DNA of 64,000 bases from Cyclobacteriaceae bacterium. Its GTDB lineage: Bacteria; Bacteroidota; Bacteroidia; Cytophagales; Cyclobacteriaceae. This document shows positions 10,182 to 18,906 of the stretch, one piece after another. Under the pieces are notes generated by a model. The model worked only from the letters and a program-made list of their open reading frames with translations. It was not told where the DNA came from and did no database searches. Every line of letters starts with the position of its first letter. Position 1 is the stretch's first letter. Made by a program: the position numbers and the translations under genes. The stretch covers positions 1 to 64,000 of the forward strand of contig JANQKF010000039.1 in NCBI GenBank assembly GCA_028281285.1, given 5' to 3'.

Positions 10182-10231
10182 AGAATGAGACTTATTAGTA
10201 TCTTAGATTAACACAAAAAAATCATATTACA

Positions 10232-10264
10232 GCAAATATATTAAACTCATCGCTTGTATATCAA
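10232..10264 (-). promoter_or_regulatory. Bacteroidota-type promoter for the PNPT initiating transferase
   Basis: Minus strand: TTG (10264-10262), a 21-base spacer, TATATTTGC (10240-10232). Both elements match the TTG / TAnnTTTG consensus. This leaves a leader of about 45 bases before the ATG at 10181. Confidence 0.6.
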
Positions 10265-10366
10265 CGTGAACAAAATTTAATAACACGATAACATGCTGTC
10301 TCTGTCGCCTTTAACATATTTCCCGAGAATAAATTGAAGTAAATATGGCCACAATTCAATCGAACG

Positions 10367-10374
10367 TAACTTTG
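10367..10374 (+). promoter_or_regulatory. -7 element upstream of the methyltransferase gene
   Basis: TAACTTTG exactly matches TAnnTTTG and lies 56 bases before the ATG at 10430. No clear TTG is found at the expected distance upstream, so the promoter is only half supported. Confidence 0.38.
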
Positions 10375-10429
10375 AAAATCCCATAGGTTATTCAAAAAGC
10401 TTCATTAGATTTCGAACCTTTCTACCGAT

Positions 10430-11095
10430 ATGCTGAAGAACTTACTTCAATTCTCTGAAAAAAAAGGAAGTCTTGGCGATAGATTTAGAGCCAAAAGATT
10501 CCTCTTTTTTGAAAAATGTATTTCATCCCTCGCATTGCCGTTAAACATACTGGACGTTGGAGGAACTGAGTCATTTTGGTTGAACAGAGGCTATAACAAT
10601 AAACCTGATATCAATATAACCCTACTGAATCTTTCGAAAACTGACGTCAGTTGGCAAAACATGAAATCGATTAAGGGCAATGCTACCGACTTAAGTGAGT
10701 TTGACGATAACGAATTTGACATTGTATTTAGCAATTCCGTAATCGAGCATCTTTATAATCTTGACAATCAAAAGAAAATGAGGTCTGAGTGTTTGAGAGT
10801 TGGCAAGTATCATTTCATCCAAACACCTAACAAGTATTTCTTCATTGAGCCACATTTTCGACTTCCGTTCTTCAACTTTCTTCCAAAAAAACTTGCCCTC
10901 AAGATTCTTACAAAAACATCTTTGAGCTTAGGCAAAAAATGGGAACCTCAAGAAGCATCAGAGTGGCTTGAAGAAATACGATTACTGTCAAAAGCTGAAA
11001 TGCACCAACTTTTCATCAATTCTTCTATCTATACGGAAAAATTTCTCATTTTTGACAAGTCCTACACTGTGCACAATTTTTACCTGGAAAATTAA
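10430..11095 (+). CDS. class I SAM-dependent methyltransferase
   Basis: Cytoplasmic methyltransferase of the Methyltransf_11 type. The SAM-binding motif I is ILDVGGTESFW near residue 40. The NEFDIVFSNSVIEHLYNL segment near residue 100 contains the usual post-motif II and IEHL signature. A QTPNKYFFIEPHFRLPFFNF segment near 140 resembles methyltransferases found in polysaccharide and LPS loci, which often modify sugars or lipid-linked glycans. The acceptor is unknown. At 221 aa it is full length. It precedes a lipoprotein and a Wzi-like gene on the same strand, which suggests a role in surface glycan synthesis. Confidence 0.75.
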   Translation: MLKNLLQFSEKKGSLGDRFRAKRFLFFEKCISSLALPLNILDVGGTESFWLNRGYNNKPDINITLLNLSKTDVSWQNMKSIKGNATDLSEFDDNEFDIVFSNSVIEHLYNLDNQKKMRSECLRVGKYHFIQTPNKYFFIEPHFRLPFFNFLPKKLALKILTKTSLSLGKKWEPQEASEWLEEIRLLSKAEMHQLFINSSIYTEKFLIFDKSYTVHNFYLEN

Positions 11096-11132
11096 ATCAG
11101 GACATTGTACAATGGCTTTAGTTGAATTCTAA

Positions 11133-11801
11133 ATGGCGGCTAATCGATTCATTATTTACCTTTTGTTCCTAGGGCTTTTCGCCTGTGACAAAGAGAAGTT
11201 GGTTTCAGATATTGAAGTTTATTTCAACGACTTTGAATCTGGTGATCTTGCTGATATTACCGGGGGAACCCTGACTACCTACTTGGACAATAGAATAATT
11301 GGGAATTACAACAATGACGGATTTGAGCTACGTTTAAATAACCTACCAGATCACGATTATATCCACATTTCTTTTGATTTGTATTTGCACGATTCTTGGG
11401 ATGGAAATTTTAATGGCTTTGATGAAGATCAACCTGACTTATGGATTATGGAACTGGATCCTGCATTGAATAATGACAATGGTGGATTTAGATTCGAAAC
11501 AACATTTTCTAATGGACCTTGTGATTCTGCCCTTTGTTTATGGCAATCGTACCCCAATCCGTATCCTTTTTCAGCCACCCCCAGAACAGGAGTGAGATGG
11601 AAAGGAAGGGGCGTTTGTTCAAGGTTCAATAATGCTGAGGGAACTTCAGTAGTAAGATTTCAGCAAACATATAGGCATGAAAATCAGGCTGTCGTTATCG
11701 CTTTCTATGATAGACTCTTTCAGCCCAACAGAATAGATGCAAAATGTGACGAAAGTTGGTCAATGGATAATTTGATTGTTAGAGTACTAAGCACCGACTG
11801 A
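11133..11801 (+). CDS. small lipoprotein of unknown function coupled to Wzi copy 3
   Basis: I do not recognise the family. The N-terminus has a short hydrophobic stretch ending in GLFAC, a plausible Bacteroidota lipobox with the cysteine at residue ~18, so this should be a lipoprotein. The remaining ~200 residues are rich in Asp, Asn, Gly and aromatic residues, with predicted beta structure (for example VYFNDFESGDL and HISFDLYLHDSWDG), recalling lectin-like or carbohydrate-binding jelly rolls. Four cysteines in the last 110 residues could form disulfides. Its TGA overlaps the ATG of the following Wzi-like gene by one base (TGATG), implying joint action at the outer membrane. Confidence 0.7.
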   Translation: MAANRFIIYLLFLGLFACDKEKLVSDIEVYFNDFESGDLADITGGTLTTYLDNRIIGNYNNDGFELRLNNLPDHDYIHISFDLYLHDSWDGNFNGFDEDQPDLWIMELDPALNNDNGGFRFETTFSNGPCDSALCLWQSYPNPYPFSATPRTGVRWKGRGVCSRFNNAEGTSVVRFQQTYRHENQAVVIAFYDRLFQPNRIDAKCDESWSMDNLIVRVLSTD

Positions 11802-13480
11802 TGAGACGTATTTATTTATGCATTACATTTTTTTGTCTAATCTGTGCTAACCTACTGGGACAAACCATCCCATTGGGGTCTCCATTGATCGAAGATTATC
11901 TGAGACGACAACAATTGTTAGGGAAATTTGATACTACATTCTCTTTCAATTTCAGACCAATCAATTTTGGACCTGATCGTATGTCGGTGGATAGTTCAAT
12001 ATTCAATACATCGGACTATTTCCAAGAGGAAATCCGTTTTCTTAATGGAGCTGGTAAGGTTAAAATACTTCCTCCCGAATTCAGGTTCAGTTATGACAGT
12101 CATCATCCGTACAGCCGAAACGATGGAGCCATGATCCGCTCAAAGGGTGCACAGACTTTAGTCAGCGCAGGCATTTACACTGAAATAGGACCTTTATCCA
12201 TCCAATTCAAACCGGAGTTTGTCAGAGCTCAGAATAAAAATTATCCGGGGTTTCCGGATAGCTTCGATGGACAAAAATGGACGCAGCGGTATGTTTGGTT
12301 TAATCTATCCGATATTCCGGAAAGATATGGTGATGACATTTACTCCAAATCACATCTTGGGCAATCCAGCATAAGGCTAAATAAATGGGGTTTGTCCTTA
12401 GGTCTTTCTAGTGAGAATATTTGGTGGGGGCCATCCATCAGGAACAGCATAATGATGAGTAACAATGCTGGTGGGTTCGAACATATTACTTTCAATACGA
12501 CAAGACCCCAAAAAACTCCCATTGGACACTTTGAATGGCAATTTGTTACCGGTCGATTGGAAGGTTCCGGCTTCACCCCCCCAGATACGACTCGAATGGA
12601 TAGAGGCCGATTGATTTATGTTCCCAAAATTGATGATTGGAGATATTTTCAGTCCATCTCCTTAAGTTATGCTCCAAAATGGATTCCGGGCCTATCCTTG
12701 GGTTTTGTAAGGTGGGTTCAGGCCTATTCGGAATTCATTAAGCGTACAAATGACTATTTTCCTGCTGTATCCAATCTATTTCGTGAAAACGATGACAATA
12801 CAGGAGGAAGAGACGAAGGTCAGCGCGATCAGGCTGCCGGATTATTTATGAGGTGGTTATGGACGGATGCCAAGGCAGAAGTCTATATGGAATTTCATAG
12901 AAACGATGCCTCGGGAAACTTTCGGGATTTGATATTGGATTCCGATCATTCCAGGGCAACAACAATAGGTATTCATAAACTATTTTCAACAAAGCGTAAA
13001 GATTCATTCATACAAGTCAATTGGGAATGGACCCAAATGGAGCAAACAGCCGGGCGTCTGTTGAGAAACGCGTTGAGTTGGTACATCCATAGTGATGTAA
13101 GGCATGGGTACACACATAACGGAGAAGTTCTGGGTGCTTCTATTGGCCCGGGAAGTAATTCTCACTACCTAAGTGTTGCTTGGGCAAAAAACAAAAACCG
13201 TATAGGGGGAGCTTTGGAAAGGGTCGTTCACAATAACGACTTCTATTATTTTGCTTTTGAAAACTCTGAGGATTTCAGAAGATACTGGGTGGATTTTAAT
13301 ATTCATGCCTTTGCCGATTGGGAGTTTAAGCACGTAAATGCTTCGGCAAATATCTTCTATACACGTGCACTGAACTATCAATGGGAATTATTTGATGAGC
13401 CCTTTGTCCCACCCTTCTTAGTCCCCGGCACCGATGTTGGGAACCTTCATATCGAATTTAAATTGGCCTATAAATTCTAA
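11801..13480 (+). CDS. capsule assembly Wzi-family outer-membrane protein (copy 3)
   Basis: Predicted outer-membrane beta-barrel with a signal peptide (residues 1-20, ending in LLGQ). The segment LSSENIWWGPSIRNSIMMSN near residue 205 and the FEHITFNTTRP and FEWQFVTGRLEGSG stretches after it are typical of Bacteroidota Wzi-like capsule assembly proteins. The C-terminus IEFKLAYKF ends in an aromatic residue, as barrels do. At 559 aa it is longer than, and clearly diverged from, copies 1 and 2. It is translationally coupled to the lipoprotein upstream and convergent with the epimerase at 13510-14565, 30 bases away. The role in anchoring or exporting polysaccharide is inferred from the family. 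Confidence 0.75.
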   Translation: MRRIYLCITFFCLICANLLGQTIPLGSPLIEDYLRRQQLLGKFDTTFSFNFRPINFGPDRMSVDSSIFNTSDYFQEEIRFLNGAGKVKILPPEFRFSYDSHHPYSRNDGAMIRSKGAQTLVSAGIYTEIGPLSIQFKPEFVRAQNKNYPGFPDSFDGQKWTQRYVWFNLSDIPERYGDDIYSKSHLGQSSIRLNKWGLSLGLSSENIWWGPSIRNSIMMSNNAGGFEHITFNTTRPQKTPIGHFEWQFVTGRLEGSGFTPPDTTRMDRGRLIYVPKIDDWRYFQSISLSYAPKWIPGLSLGFVRWVQAYSEFIKRTNDYFPAVSNLFRENDDNTGGRDEGQRDQAAGLFMRWLWTDAKAEVYMEFHRNDASGNFRDLILDSDHSRATTIGIHKLFSTKRKDSFIQVNWEWTQMEQTAGRLLRNALSWYIHSDVRHGYTHNGEVLGASIGPGSNSHYLSVAWAKNKNRIGGALERVVHNNDFYYFAFENSEDFRRYWVDFNIHAFADWEFKHVNASANIFYTRALNYQWELFDEPFVPPFLVPGTDVGNLHIEFKLAYKF

Positions 13481-13509
13481 TCCGGATCAGTGTCGAAGTA
13501 GACGTAACC

Positions 13510-14565
13510 TCAGCTCCGACTTCTTTTTTCCCACGAAGTATAGATTTCTTCAAACGTATCCTGAAGATTTTTGGTGATGTTCCAACGAGGATAATGTTGC
13601 TTGATTTTTGTGAGGTCTGAAATGTAACAAATATGATCACCTATCCTGGCTTTATCGGAATAGGTATAACGCATTTCTTTACCCGAAATGGAGGCAATGA
13701 GTTTAAAAGCCTCCAGTATTGAGATCGAATTTTCTCTCCCTCCTCCTAAATTATAAACCTCTCCTACTCTTGGTGCAGAAATAAATTCCTCGATAAACCT
13801 GGCTACATCATAAGAGTGAATATTGTCTCGAACTTGCTTGCCTTTATAGCCGAATATGGTATACTCTTTTCCTGTAAGATTGCACTTAATCAAATAGCTA
13901 AGAAAGCCATGTAACTCTACACCACTATGGTTTGGGCCAGTCAAGCACCCTCCTCTTAAGCAGCATGAAGGCATATCAAAATAGCGACCATATTCTTGTA
14001 CCATAATGTCTGCAGCGAGCTTAGATGCCCCGAAAATGGAGTGCTTAGATTGATCGACTGAAAAAGTCTCCTTGATTCCATTGAAATACTGGTCATCGGC
14101 AAAGTCCCATCGACTTTCTCTTTCAATGAGATTCAAACGATTCGGTTCATCTCCATATACCTTGTTGGTGGACAAATGTACAAAGGGTGTTTGTGTTGAA
14201 TATCTTCTGGTCGCTTCTAACAAATTCAACGTCCCGACTGCGTTTACATCAAAATCGTCAAATGGTCGCGATGCCGCAAGGTCGTGACTGGGTTGTGCGG
14301 CACAGTGTACAATGGCATCAGGGCTCGTTTGACTCACCAAATCAATGACCGCCTTTCTGTCTCGAATATCAATGGAATGGTGTTGATAATTGCTGAATTG
14401 TATCTTGAGTTGATTGGCATTCCAGACAGTATCTCCATTAGGGCCAAAGAAATCTGCTCGCATATTGTTATCTACACCTACAACCTGCCAATCTCTTTGA
14501 CAGAAATGCCTGACAACCTCACTGCCTATAAGCCCTGCTGCACCGGTAACTAATAATTTTTGCAT
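13510..14565 (-). CDS. NAD-dependent epimerase, CDP-paratose/tyvelose 2-epimerase-like, with altered active-site motif
   Basis: Extended [18 protein letters not shown] at residues 7-21 binds [18 protein letters not shown] near 92, [11 protein letters not shown] near 132 and [20 protein letters not shown] near 205 are hallmarks of the CDP-tyvelose epimerase branch, which inverts C2 of CDP-paratose. The usual Tyr-x3-Lys is FGASK near residue 178, with phenylalanine for the catalytic tyrosine. The window has no CDP-glucose cytidylyltransferase, 4,6-dehydratase or CDP-paratose synthase, so the true substrate may differ. It is the last gene of the first minus-strand polysaccharide run, 39 bases after the WecG-like gene. 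Confidence 0.78.
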   Translation of the reverse strand: MQKLLVTGAAGLIGSEVVRHFCQRDWQVVGVDNNMRADFFGPNGDTVWNANQLKIQFSNYQHHSIDIRDRKAVIDLVSQTSPDAIVHCAAQPSHDLAASRPFDDFDVNAVGTLNLLEATRRYSTQTPFVHLSTNKVYGDEPNRLNLIERESRWDFADDQYFNGIKETFSVDQSKHSIFGASKLAADIMVQEYGRYFDMPSCCLRGGCLTGPNHSGVELHGFLSYLIKCNLTGKEYTIFGYKGKQVRDNIHSYDVARFIEEFISAPRVGEVYNLGGGRENSISILEAFKLIASISGKEMRYTYSDKARIGDHICYISDLTKIKQHYPRWNITKNLQDTFEEIYTSWEKRSRS

Positions 14566-14604
14566 GAATTGAAGTTATTCAACCTCCCGTTTTGGGCCAC
14601 TAAT

Positions 14605-15378
14605 TTAATAAGGCCTCCTTAACAGCAGTCTGTTTTTGAAAAACTTTAGCAAAAATTGAGAATTAGTTACAAGATATCTTCGCCAAAGTCTTTTTGGTTC
14701 TTTTACCAGTCGGAACAACCACTCTAAGCCCCTTTTTTGCATCCACGCTGGAGCCTGATCAAGAACCCCAGCATGAAAATCAAAGGCGGCACCAACCGCC
14801 ATCATTACTGCATTGACTTTTGTAAGGTGGTTCGCCACCCACAATTCCTGTCGAGGACAACCCCTTCCAACCAGAACAATATGAGCCCCACTTTCATTAA
14901 TCCGAACAATATCTTCTATGTCCTCTTCTTCCGTTGCCTCCCTAAAGCGATCAATATGTTGGCCGCTAATACGAACTTGAGGAAATTCCTTCATTATGAA
15001 GGCCTTAAACAGGTCTGAAGTCTTTTTACTGCTGCCATAAAGAAATACCCCCAAACCCAGGTCATTTGCTTTTCTTAAAACATGAAGCGTTAGCTCCGGA
15101 CCATATACCCTGTCTTTCATGCCCAGCTTATAAAAACTGTTAAGTGCCCATCTCACAGGTTGGCCATCCGGAACGATTAGGTCAATCTTATTTATAGACT
15201 TCTTTAAATCGGGGTTACTCAACGAGGTCATCAACCCATGAACCGCCAAAGCCGACACACCAAAGCTCGAATTTCTACTTGCTTTATGGATAATGATATC
15301 AGAGGCCGACTCGTAATCAACATTAGCATAATCAGGCCAAAACAGCTTGTATTTTTGATAATCCGGTTCAGCCTTCAT
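14605..15378 (-). CDS. WecG/TagA/CpsF-family glycosyltransferase
   Basis: Family GT26 enzyme. Members add the second sugar (for example ManNAc or ManNAcA) to a polyprenyl-diphosphate-GlcNAc. Conserved blocks are VPDGQPVRWA near residue 68, GVFLYGSSKKTSD near 107, HIVLVGRGCPRQELWVANHL near 165, and GAAFDFHAGVLDQAPAWMQ near 197 followed by GLEWLFRLVKEPKRLWRRY. The length of 257 aa is standard. It overlaps the upstream GT4 gene by 11 bases. With the WecA-like initiator at 26862 in the same cluster, a WecA-then-WecG start of the repeat unit is plausible. Confidence 0.88.
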   Translation of the reverse strand: MKAEPDYQKYKLFWPDYANVDYESASDIIIHKASRNSSFGVSALAVHGLMTSLSNPDLKKSINKIDLIVPDGQPVRWALNSFYKLGMKDRVYGPELTLHVLRKANDLGLGVFLYGSSKKTSDLFKAFIMKEFPQVRISGQHIDRFREATEEEDIEDIVRINESGAHIVLVGRGCPRQELWVANHLTKVNAVMMAVGAAFDFHAGVLDQAPAWMQKRGLEWLFRLVKEPKRLWRRYLVTNSQFLLKFFKNRLLLRRPY

Positions 15379-16516
15379 TTTGTACCGATTGATAAAGTTC
15401 TATAAGGTTTTGATAACCCCTGCTAACCGAATAATAAGAATTATAATCTGACAAGGCGTTTATGCCGAGGCTTTCGGTATAGTTTGAATCACGATCCAAT
15501 AAATTGACAGCCTCAATCAATCCTTCCACATTTTCGTATTTCAGACCATTTTGGTTATGATTTATCATGGAGGACATGGCCCCTGTATCTCTGGCAATCA
15601 CCGGCTTTTGAAGTGAAAAAGACTCTAAAATAACCATAGGCATTCCTTCATAGTACTTAGATGGAAATATTACGGCCCTAGATTTACTCATATATTCCAA
15701 AACGTCTTCTCTGTCCTTTCTTCCCAGATAATTCACATTGCCAAATGCTTTTAATTTTTCTGGCTCATCCGATTCCCCGATTACGAAAAACGATATGAAC
15801 GGGCATTTTTCAAAGAGAACTAAAAGATCATCCAGACCTTTGGAACGATCTAATCGGCCAACAAAAAGAAAATAATCACCAGTTGATGTCTGTTGGTCAG
15901 GTCGATGAACAAAATTTGGTTTAATGATTATCTTTTGAGCTGGGACTCCCCCAGATACTAACTTGTCCTTTTGAAAATCTGTGAGACATACATAGCGATC
16001 GACAAGTCTGTTCCAGGTACCACGTTTCCTATGTGTTTGAATCACATCAGCTTGGATAGCAGTCGCAACGAAAGAATTTCGATAGCACTTGTATTTTATG
16101 GAATTGTATAAGCTCTTATTCAAGCAAGCCTCGCAAACTTCCCCATCTCTAAATAACAGACTATTGGTGCAAATCATTTTGTAGTTGTGTAATGTTTGAA
16201 CCACAGGAATACCTAGTCTTTTGCATTCTTCATAGATCACAGGTGTTATCAATGGGTAGATATTGTGTACATGACAAACTTCGGGTTTCGACTTCTTAAG
16301 CAGATTTCTAAACTCTTCACCTACAGAAGATGATGCCCGCTGGGACAGCATCAATTTTATCAAGTCAAATTTCGAATACCCCTCCAGATCCGAACTGTTT
16401 TTTATGAATTGAACTACCGTATGGCCATTCGCCTCGAGTATTCTCTTCTCTTGGTCAACAACAGTCTCCTCTCCTCCTCTTTTTTTATAATGATTATGGA
16501 CTTGAAGTATTTTCAT
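15368..16516 (-). CDS. glycosyltransferase family 4-type (GT-B)
   Basis: Cytoplasmic GT-B glycosyltransferase. The N-terminal domain starts with LQVHNHYKKRGGEETVV, a common GT4 start, and has VCHVHNIYPLITP near 95. The C-terminal donor-binding domain shows FLFVGRLDRSKGLDDLL near 218 and the E-x7-E motif in YEGMPMVILE near 298. At 382 aa it is full length. Its ATG is directly adjacent to the stop of the GT9-like gene before it and it overlaps the WecG-like gene after it, so all three are one translational unit. It should transfer one sugar of the repeat unit. Donor and linkage cannot be read from sequence. Confidence 0.88.
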   Translation of the reverse strand: MKILQVHNHYKKRGGEETVVDQEKRILEANGHTVVQFIKNSSDLEGYSKFDLIKLMLSQRASSSVGEEFRNLLKKSKPEVCHVHNIYPLITPVIYEECKRLGIPVVQTLHNYKMICTNSLLFRDGEVCEACLNKSLYNSIKYKCYRNSFVATAIQADVIQTHRKRGTWNRLVDRYVCLTDFQKDKLVSGGVPAQKIIIKPNFVHRPDQQTSTGDYFLFVGRLDRSKGLDDLLVLFEKCPFISFFVIGESDEPEKLKAFGNVNYLGRKDREDVLEYMSKSRAVIFPSKYYEGMPMVILESFSLQKPVIARDTGAMSSMINHNQNGLKYENVEGLIEAVNLLDRDSNYTESLGINALSDYNSYYSVSRGYQNLIELYQSVQNEG

Positions 16517-17425
16517 TTATTCAGACCTTGAAACTGTCGTAGCTTTTACCGCTGAAATTACTTGATCCACAGTTATACTGGTTACAGGTTCAAATTTGTA
16601 GTCTTGTGGTAACTCAGATATTGAAGCTATATTTTCGCCAAAGATGGCAATTTGGTTCTGGTTCAAAGAATAAACCGGGTTGGTTGGTCCATACAAAATT
16701 ACTGAGGGTACATTAAAGGCTGCCGCAGCCTGCTCCCCGAATGAATTAATTCCCAAAAACATTCTAGCATGTTTGATAAGCAATATACTTTCTGATAATG
16801 ATGTCTTACTCCTTAGGTCTTTAGCTCCTTCAATCAATGGTTGTTGCTCCAATCCAATTTGATAAACCGGGATGTTGCCATCAATCTTAGTCAAGGTTTG
16901 CTCCCATTTCGTTCTTGACCAGTTCTTGTTCTTATCCCAGTGCCCTGCCCAAGGCTGAATTACTATATATTGTGGAGTTGAATCAACATATTCTTGTTTA
17001 AAGTCCGGGTGCTTCGAATCACTAACATTTAACTCATAGGGCCACGAATTTTCTTCTTCCATGCCCAAATGTTCGGCAATAATCTCCCTAATGTGTCTAT
17101 CTCTCCCTTTTAAAAACTTAAAATCATAATGTTCATACATCAGCCATACCAAGGGAAAGTCTTTCCATGAATAATGCTTGTCACTTGGTGAAATTAATAA
17201 TTCAGGAAATGGCACTACTAACTTGATTGCAGTATCTGGATGGTCTTCCGAAAAGCGTTTTATGATTCCGCTGGTGAAGATTACATCACCAATTCCTTGT
17301 TTTCTAATTAAGGTTATTCTTCTACTATTAATATTTCTGAAGTACCACAGAGAAAATCTGCTTATGACAAACTGAGCAAGAATGATAAGGGCTTCTTTAA
17401 AACTATATTTCTTTGTTGTTCTCAC
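16517..17425 (-). CDS. glycosyltransferase family 9-like protein (heptosyltransferase fold)
   Basis: GT-B protein of the GT9 type. An N-terminal membrane-proximal helix is followed by ITLIRKQGIGDVIFTSGI near residue 37, matching the heptosyltransferase acceptor domain. The C-terminal half has YIVIQPWAGHWDKNKNWS near 153, FLGINSFGEQAAAAFNVPSV near 230 and VILYGPTNP, the usual donor-site loop. Classical GT9 enzymes add heptose to LPS, but members in capsule loci use other sugars and no ADP-heptose genes are present here. The gene overlaps the Wzy-like gene by four bases. Confidence 0.78.
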   Translation of the reverse strand: MRTTKKYSFKEALIILAQFVISRFSLWYFRNINSRRITLIRKQGIGDVIFTSGIIKRFSEDHPDTAIKLVVPFPELLISPSDKHYSWKDFPLVWLMYEHYDFKFLKGRDRHIREIIAEHLGMEEENSWPYELNVSDSKHPDFKQEYVDSTPQYIVIQPWAGHWDKNKNWSRTKWEQTLTKIDGNIPVYQIGLEQQPLIEGAKDLRSKTSLSESILLIKHARMFLGINSFGEQAAAAFNVPSVILYGPTNPVYSLNQNQIAIFGENIASISELPQDYKFEPVTSITVDQVISAVKATTVSRSE

Positions 17426-18855
17426 GAGCCGATTCCCTTTACCAAAGTGTTGGCAGAAATTGAGGTTTTGGGTCTTTCACGCAACCTTTGATAGACCGAT
17501 TGACTATGTCCAACCATCCACCAAGAAACTAAACTCAGATACAGATAAGTCTCTGCATTGGCGGTAAACAACGGCATCAGCAAACCAAATTTGACACTGG
17601 CAGCCACAAATGGAATCACTTGTTCCTCTCTTGACCCAGCCCTTCGAAAAGCCAACCAACTGTGCCTAATTGCATAAAAGATCATAAAGATGTACAATAT
17701 CAGTCCAATAACTCCGAGCTGAACTCCGAAAATTAGAAACTGATTTTCACCACTTATTTTAATTTCATCATCTACCCCACCTGCGTTCCCACTCATCGCT
17801 AGTCCTATACCTTGAGGGTTTTGGACCATACTATCAATTCCTTCTACCCATTCTACGACATGGGAAAGACTTGATGAATTTTGAAACATTAAGGTGTCTT
17901 CCACGAAATACCTGGTTTCCTCTGGGGCAAGAAACCATACGTACAAGGACAGCAAGACCAACCCCAAAGCCGCACCAGTCAGTATTTTGTAATATCGAAA
18001 TAGGAAAGCCATAAATATGAGGGTCACAAAAATCGCTCCCATGGTTGCCCTTGAATAAGCCAGCAGCACACAGCACACACAAAAGCCAAGTATATACAAG
18101 TACTTTAATCGGTTGGTGTTGAACCTCATCGATAAAAGATAGATTATTGCCGCAGCGACACTTATCAACATAGAGGCTGAGAATTCCAGCGGATTGGAAA
18201 AGAATGCACCGTAACGAGGCTGCATTCCCTGGGCCTGAAATGTCCATCTCAACCCAAAACTTCCTTCCGGATCCAGATTTAACATGTCGGAATTATATTT
18301 TGCATATCCGATATAAGAATGAAAATGGGTTGAGGAGAGTTTTTCAATAAGTACAAGCAGGAAAGCCGCTGCTGTATAGGCAAAAACAATTTTAAAGATC
18401 GTTTTCCATTCCTCAAATTTTAAGTTTATCTGACGCCCAAATAGGTAGGCAAGACAAAACAGCAGGATATTTTTGAAATAGATTGCCTTGTCAACAAACC
18501 CTGCTTCTCCGATAGGAAGAACTACGAAAATCGCGGCAAGACTCAGAAAACCGAGAAATAGCCGATCCAGTACTGACAATTGCCATGGTCTGGAAGCCAA
18601 CCCCTTCGAATACCCAAAAGACCAAATCGATAGTGCATAGAGTATCACTATTTCTTTCGAGTATTGAATCAGTTTGGTAAGGATTTCAATCTCAAGGTAT
18701 GCATAGGTAAAGGACAGAAAAACGGTATAGATGGGCAAAAAAGCGACCAAGTAAATCAGTAGATAGACAAATTTTCCACGACTTATGCCTCTAAGAACCA
18801 CACTCAAAAATACCGTGTAGGCCAGCACACATACTATAGCAATAATTGATAGCAA
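17422..18855 (-). CDS. O-antigen ligase/polymerase-type membrane protein (Wzy candidate 1)
   Basis: Polytopic inner-membrane protein with about ten to twelve hydrophobic segments and a long periplasmic loop (~residues 315-380) before the last helices, the architecture of Wzy polymerases and WaaL ligases. The central region LLAYSRATMGAIFVTLIFMA near 262 matches the O-antigen ligase domain, where a conserved Arg sits after a helix. No ATG is available. TTG at 18855 is the first usable start after an in-frame stop. It shares a cluster with one flippase and one chain-length protein, so polymerisation of that repeat unit is the likely job. A ligase role is the alternative. Confidence 0.8.
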   Translation of the reverse strand: MLSIIAIVCVLAYTVFLSVVLRGISRGKFVYLLIYLVAFLPIYTVFLSFTYAYLEIEILTKLIQYSKEIVILYALSIWSFGYSKGLASRPWQLSVLDRLFLGFLSLAAIFVVLPIGEAGFVDKAIYFKNILLFCLAYLFGRQINLKFEEWKTIFKIVFAYTAAAFLLVLIEKLSSTHFHSYIGYAKYNSDMLNLDPEGSFGLRWTFQAQGMQPRYGAFFSNPLEFSASMLISVAAAIIYLLSMRFNTNRLKYLYILGFCVCCVLLAYSRATMGAIFVTLIFMAFLFRYYKILTGAALGLVLLSLYVWFLAPEETRYFVEDTLMFQNSSSLSHVVEWVEGIDSMVQNPQGIGLAMSGNAGGVDDEIKISGENQFLIFGVQLGVIGLILYIFMIFYAIRHSWLAFRRAGSREEQVIPFVAASVKFGLLMPLFTANAETYLYLSLVSWWMVGHSQSVYQRLRERPKTSISANTLVKGIGS

Positions 18856-18906
18856 CGGGATATGCCTTTAATTGGATATAAGATATCTAATATAACTCTA
18901 AGGCCG

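Noticed and set aside
13495-13529. GAAGT...ACTTC followed by six T residues as a terminator of Wzi copy 3
   Set aside because: The stem is five bases with a loop of about 19, and it lies within the coding end of the convergent epimerase gene.
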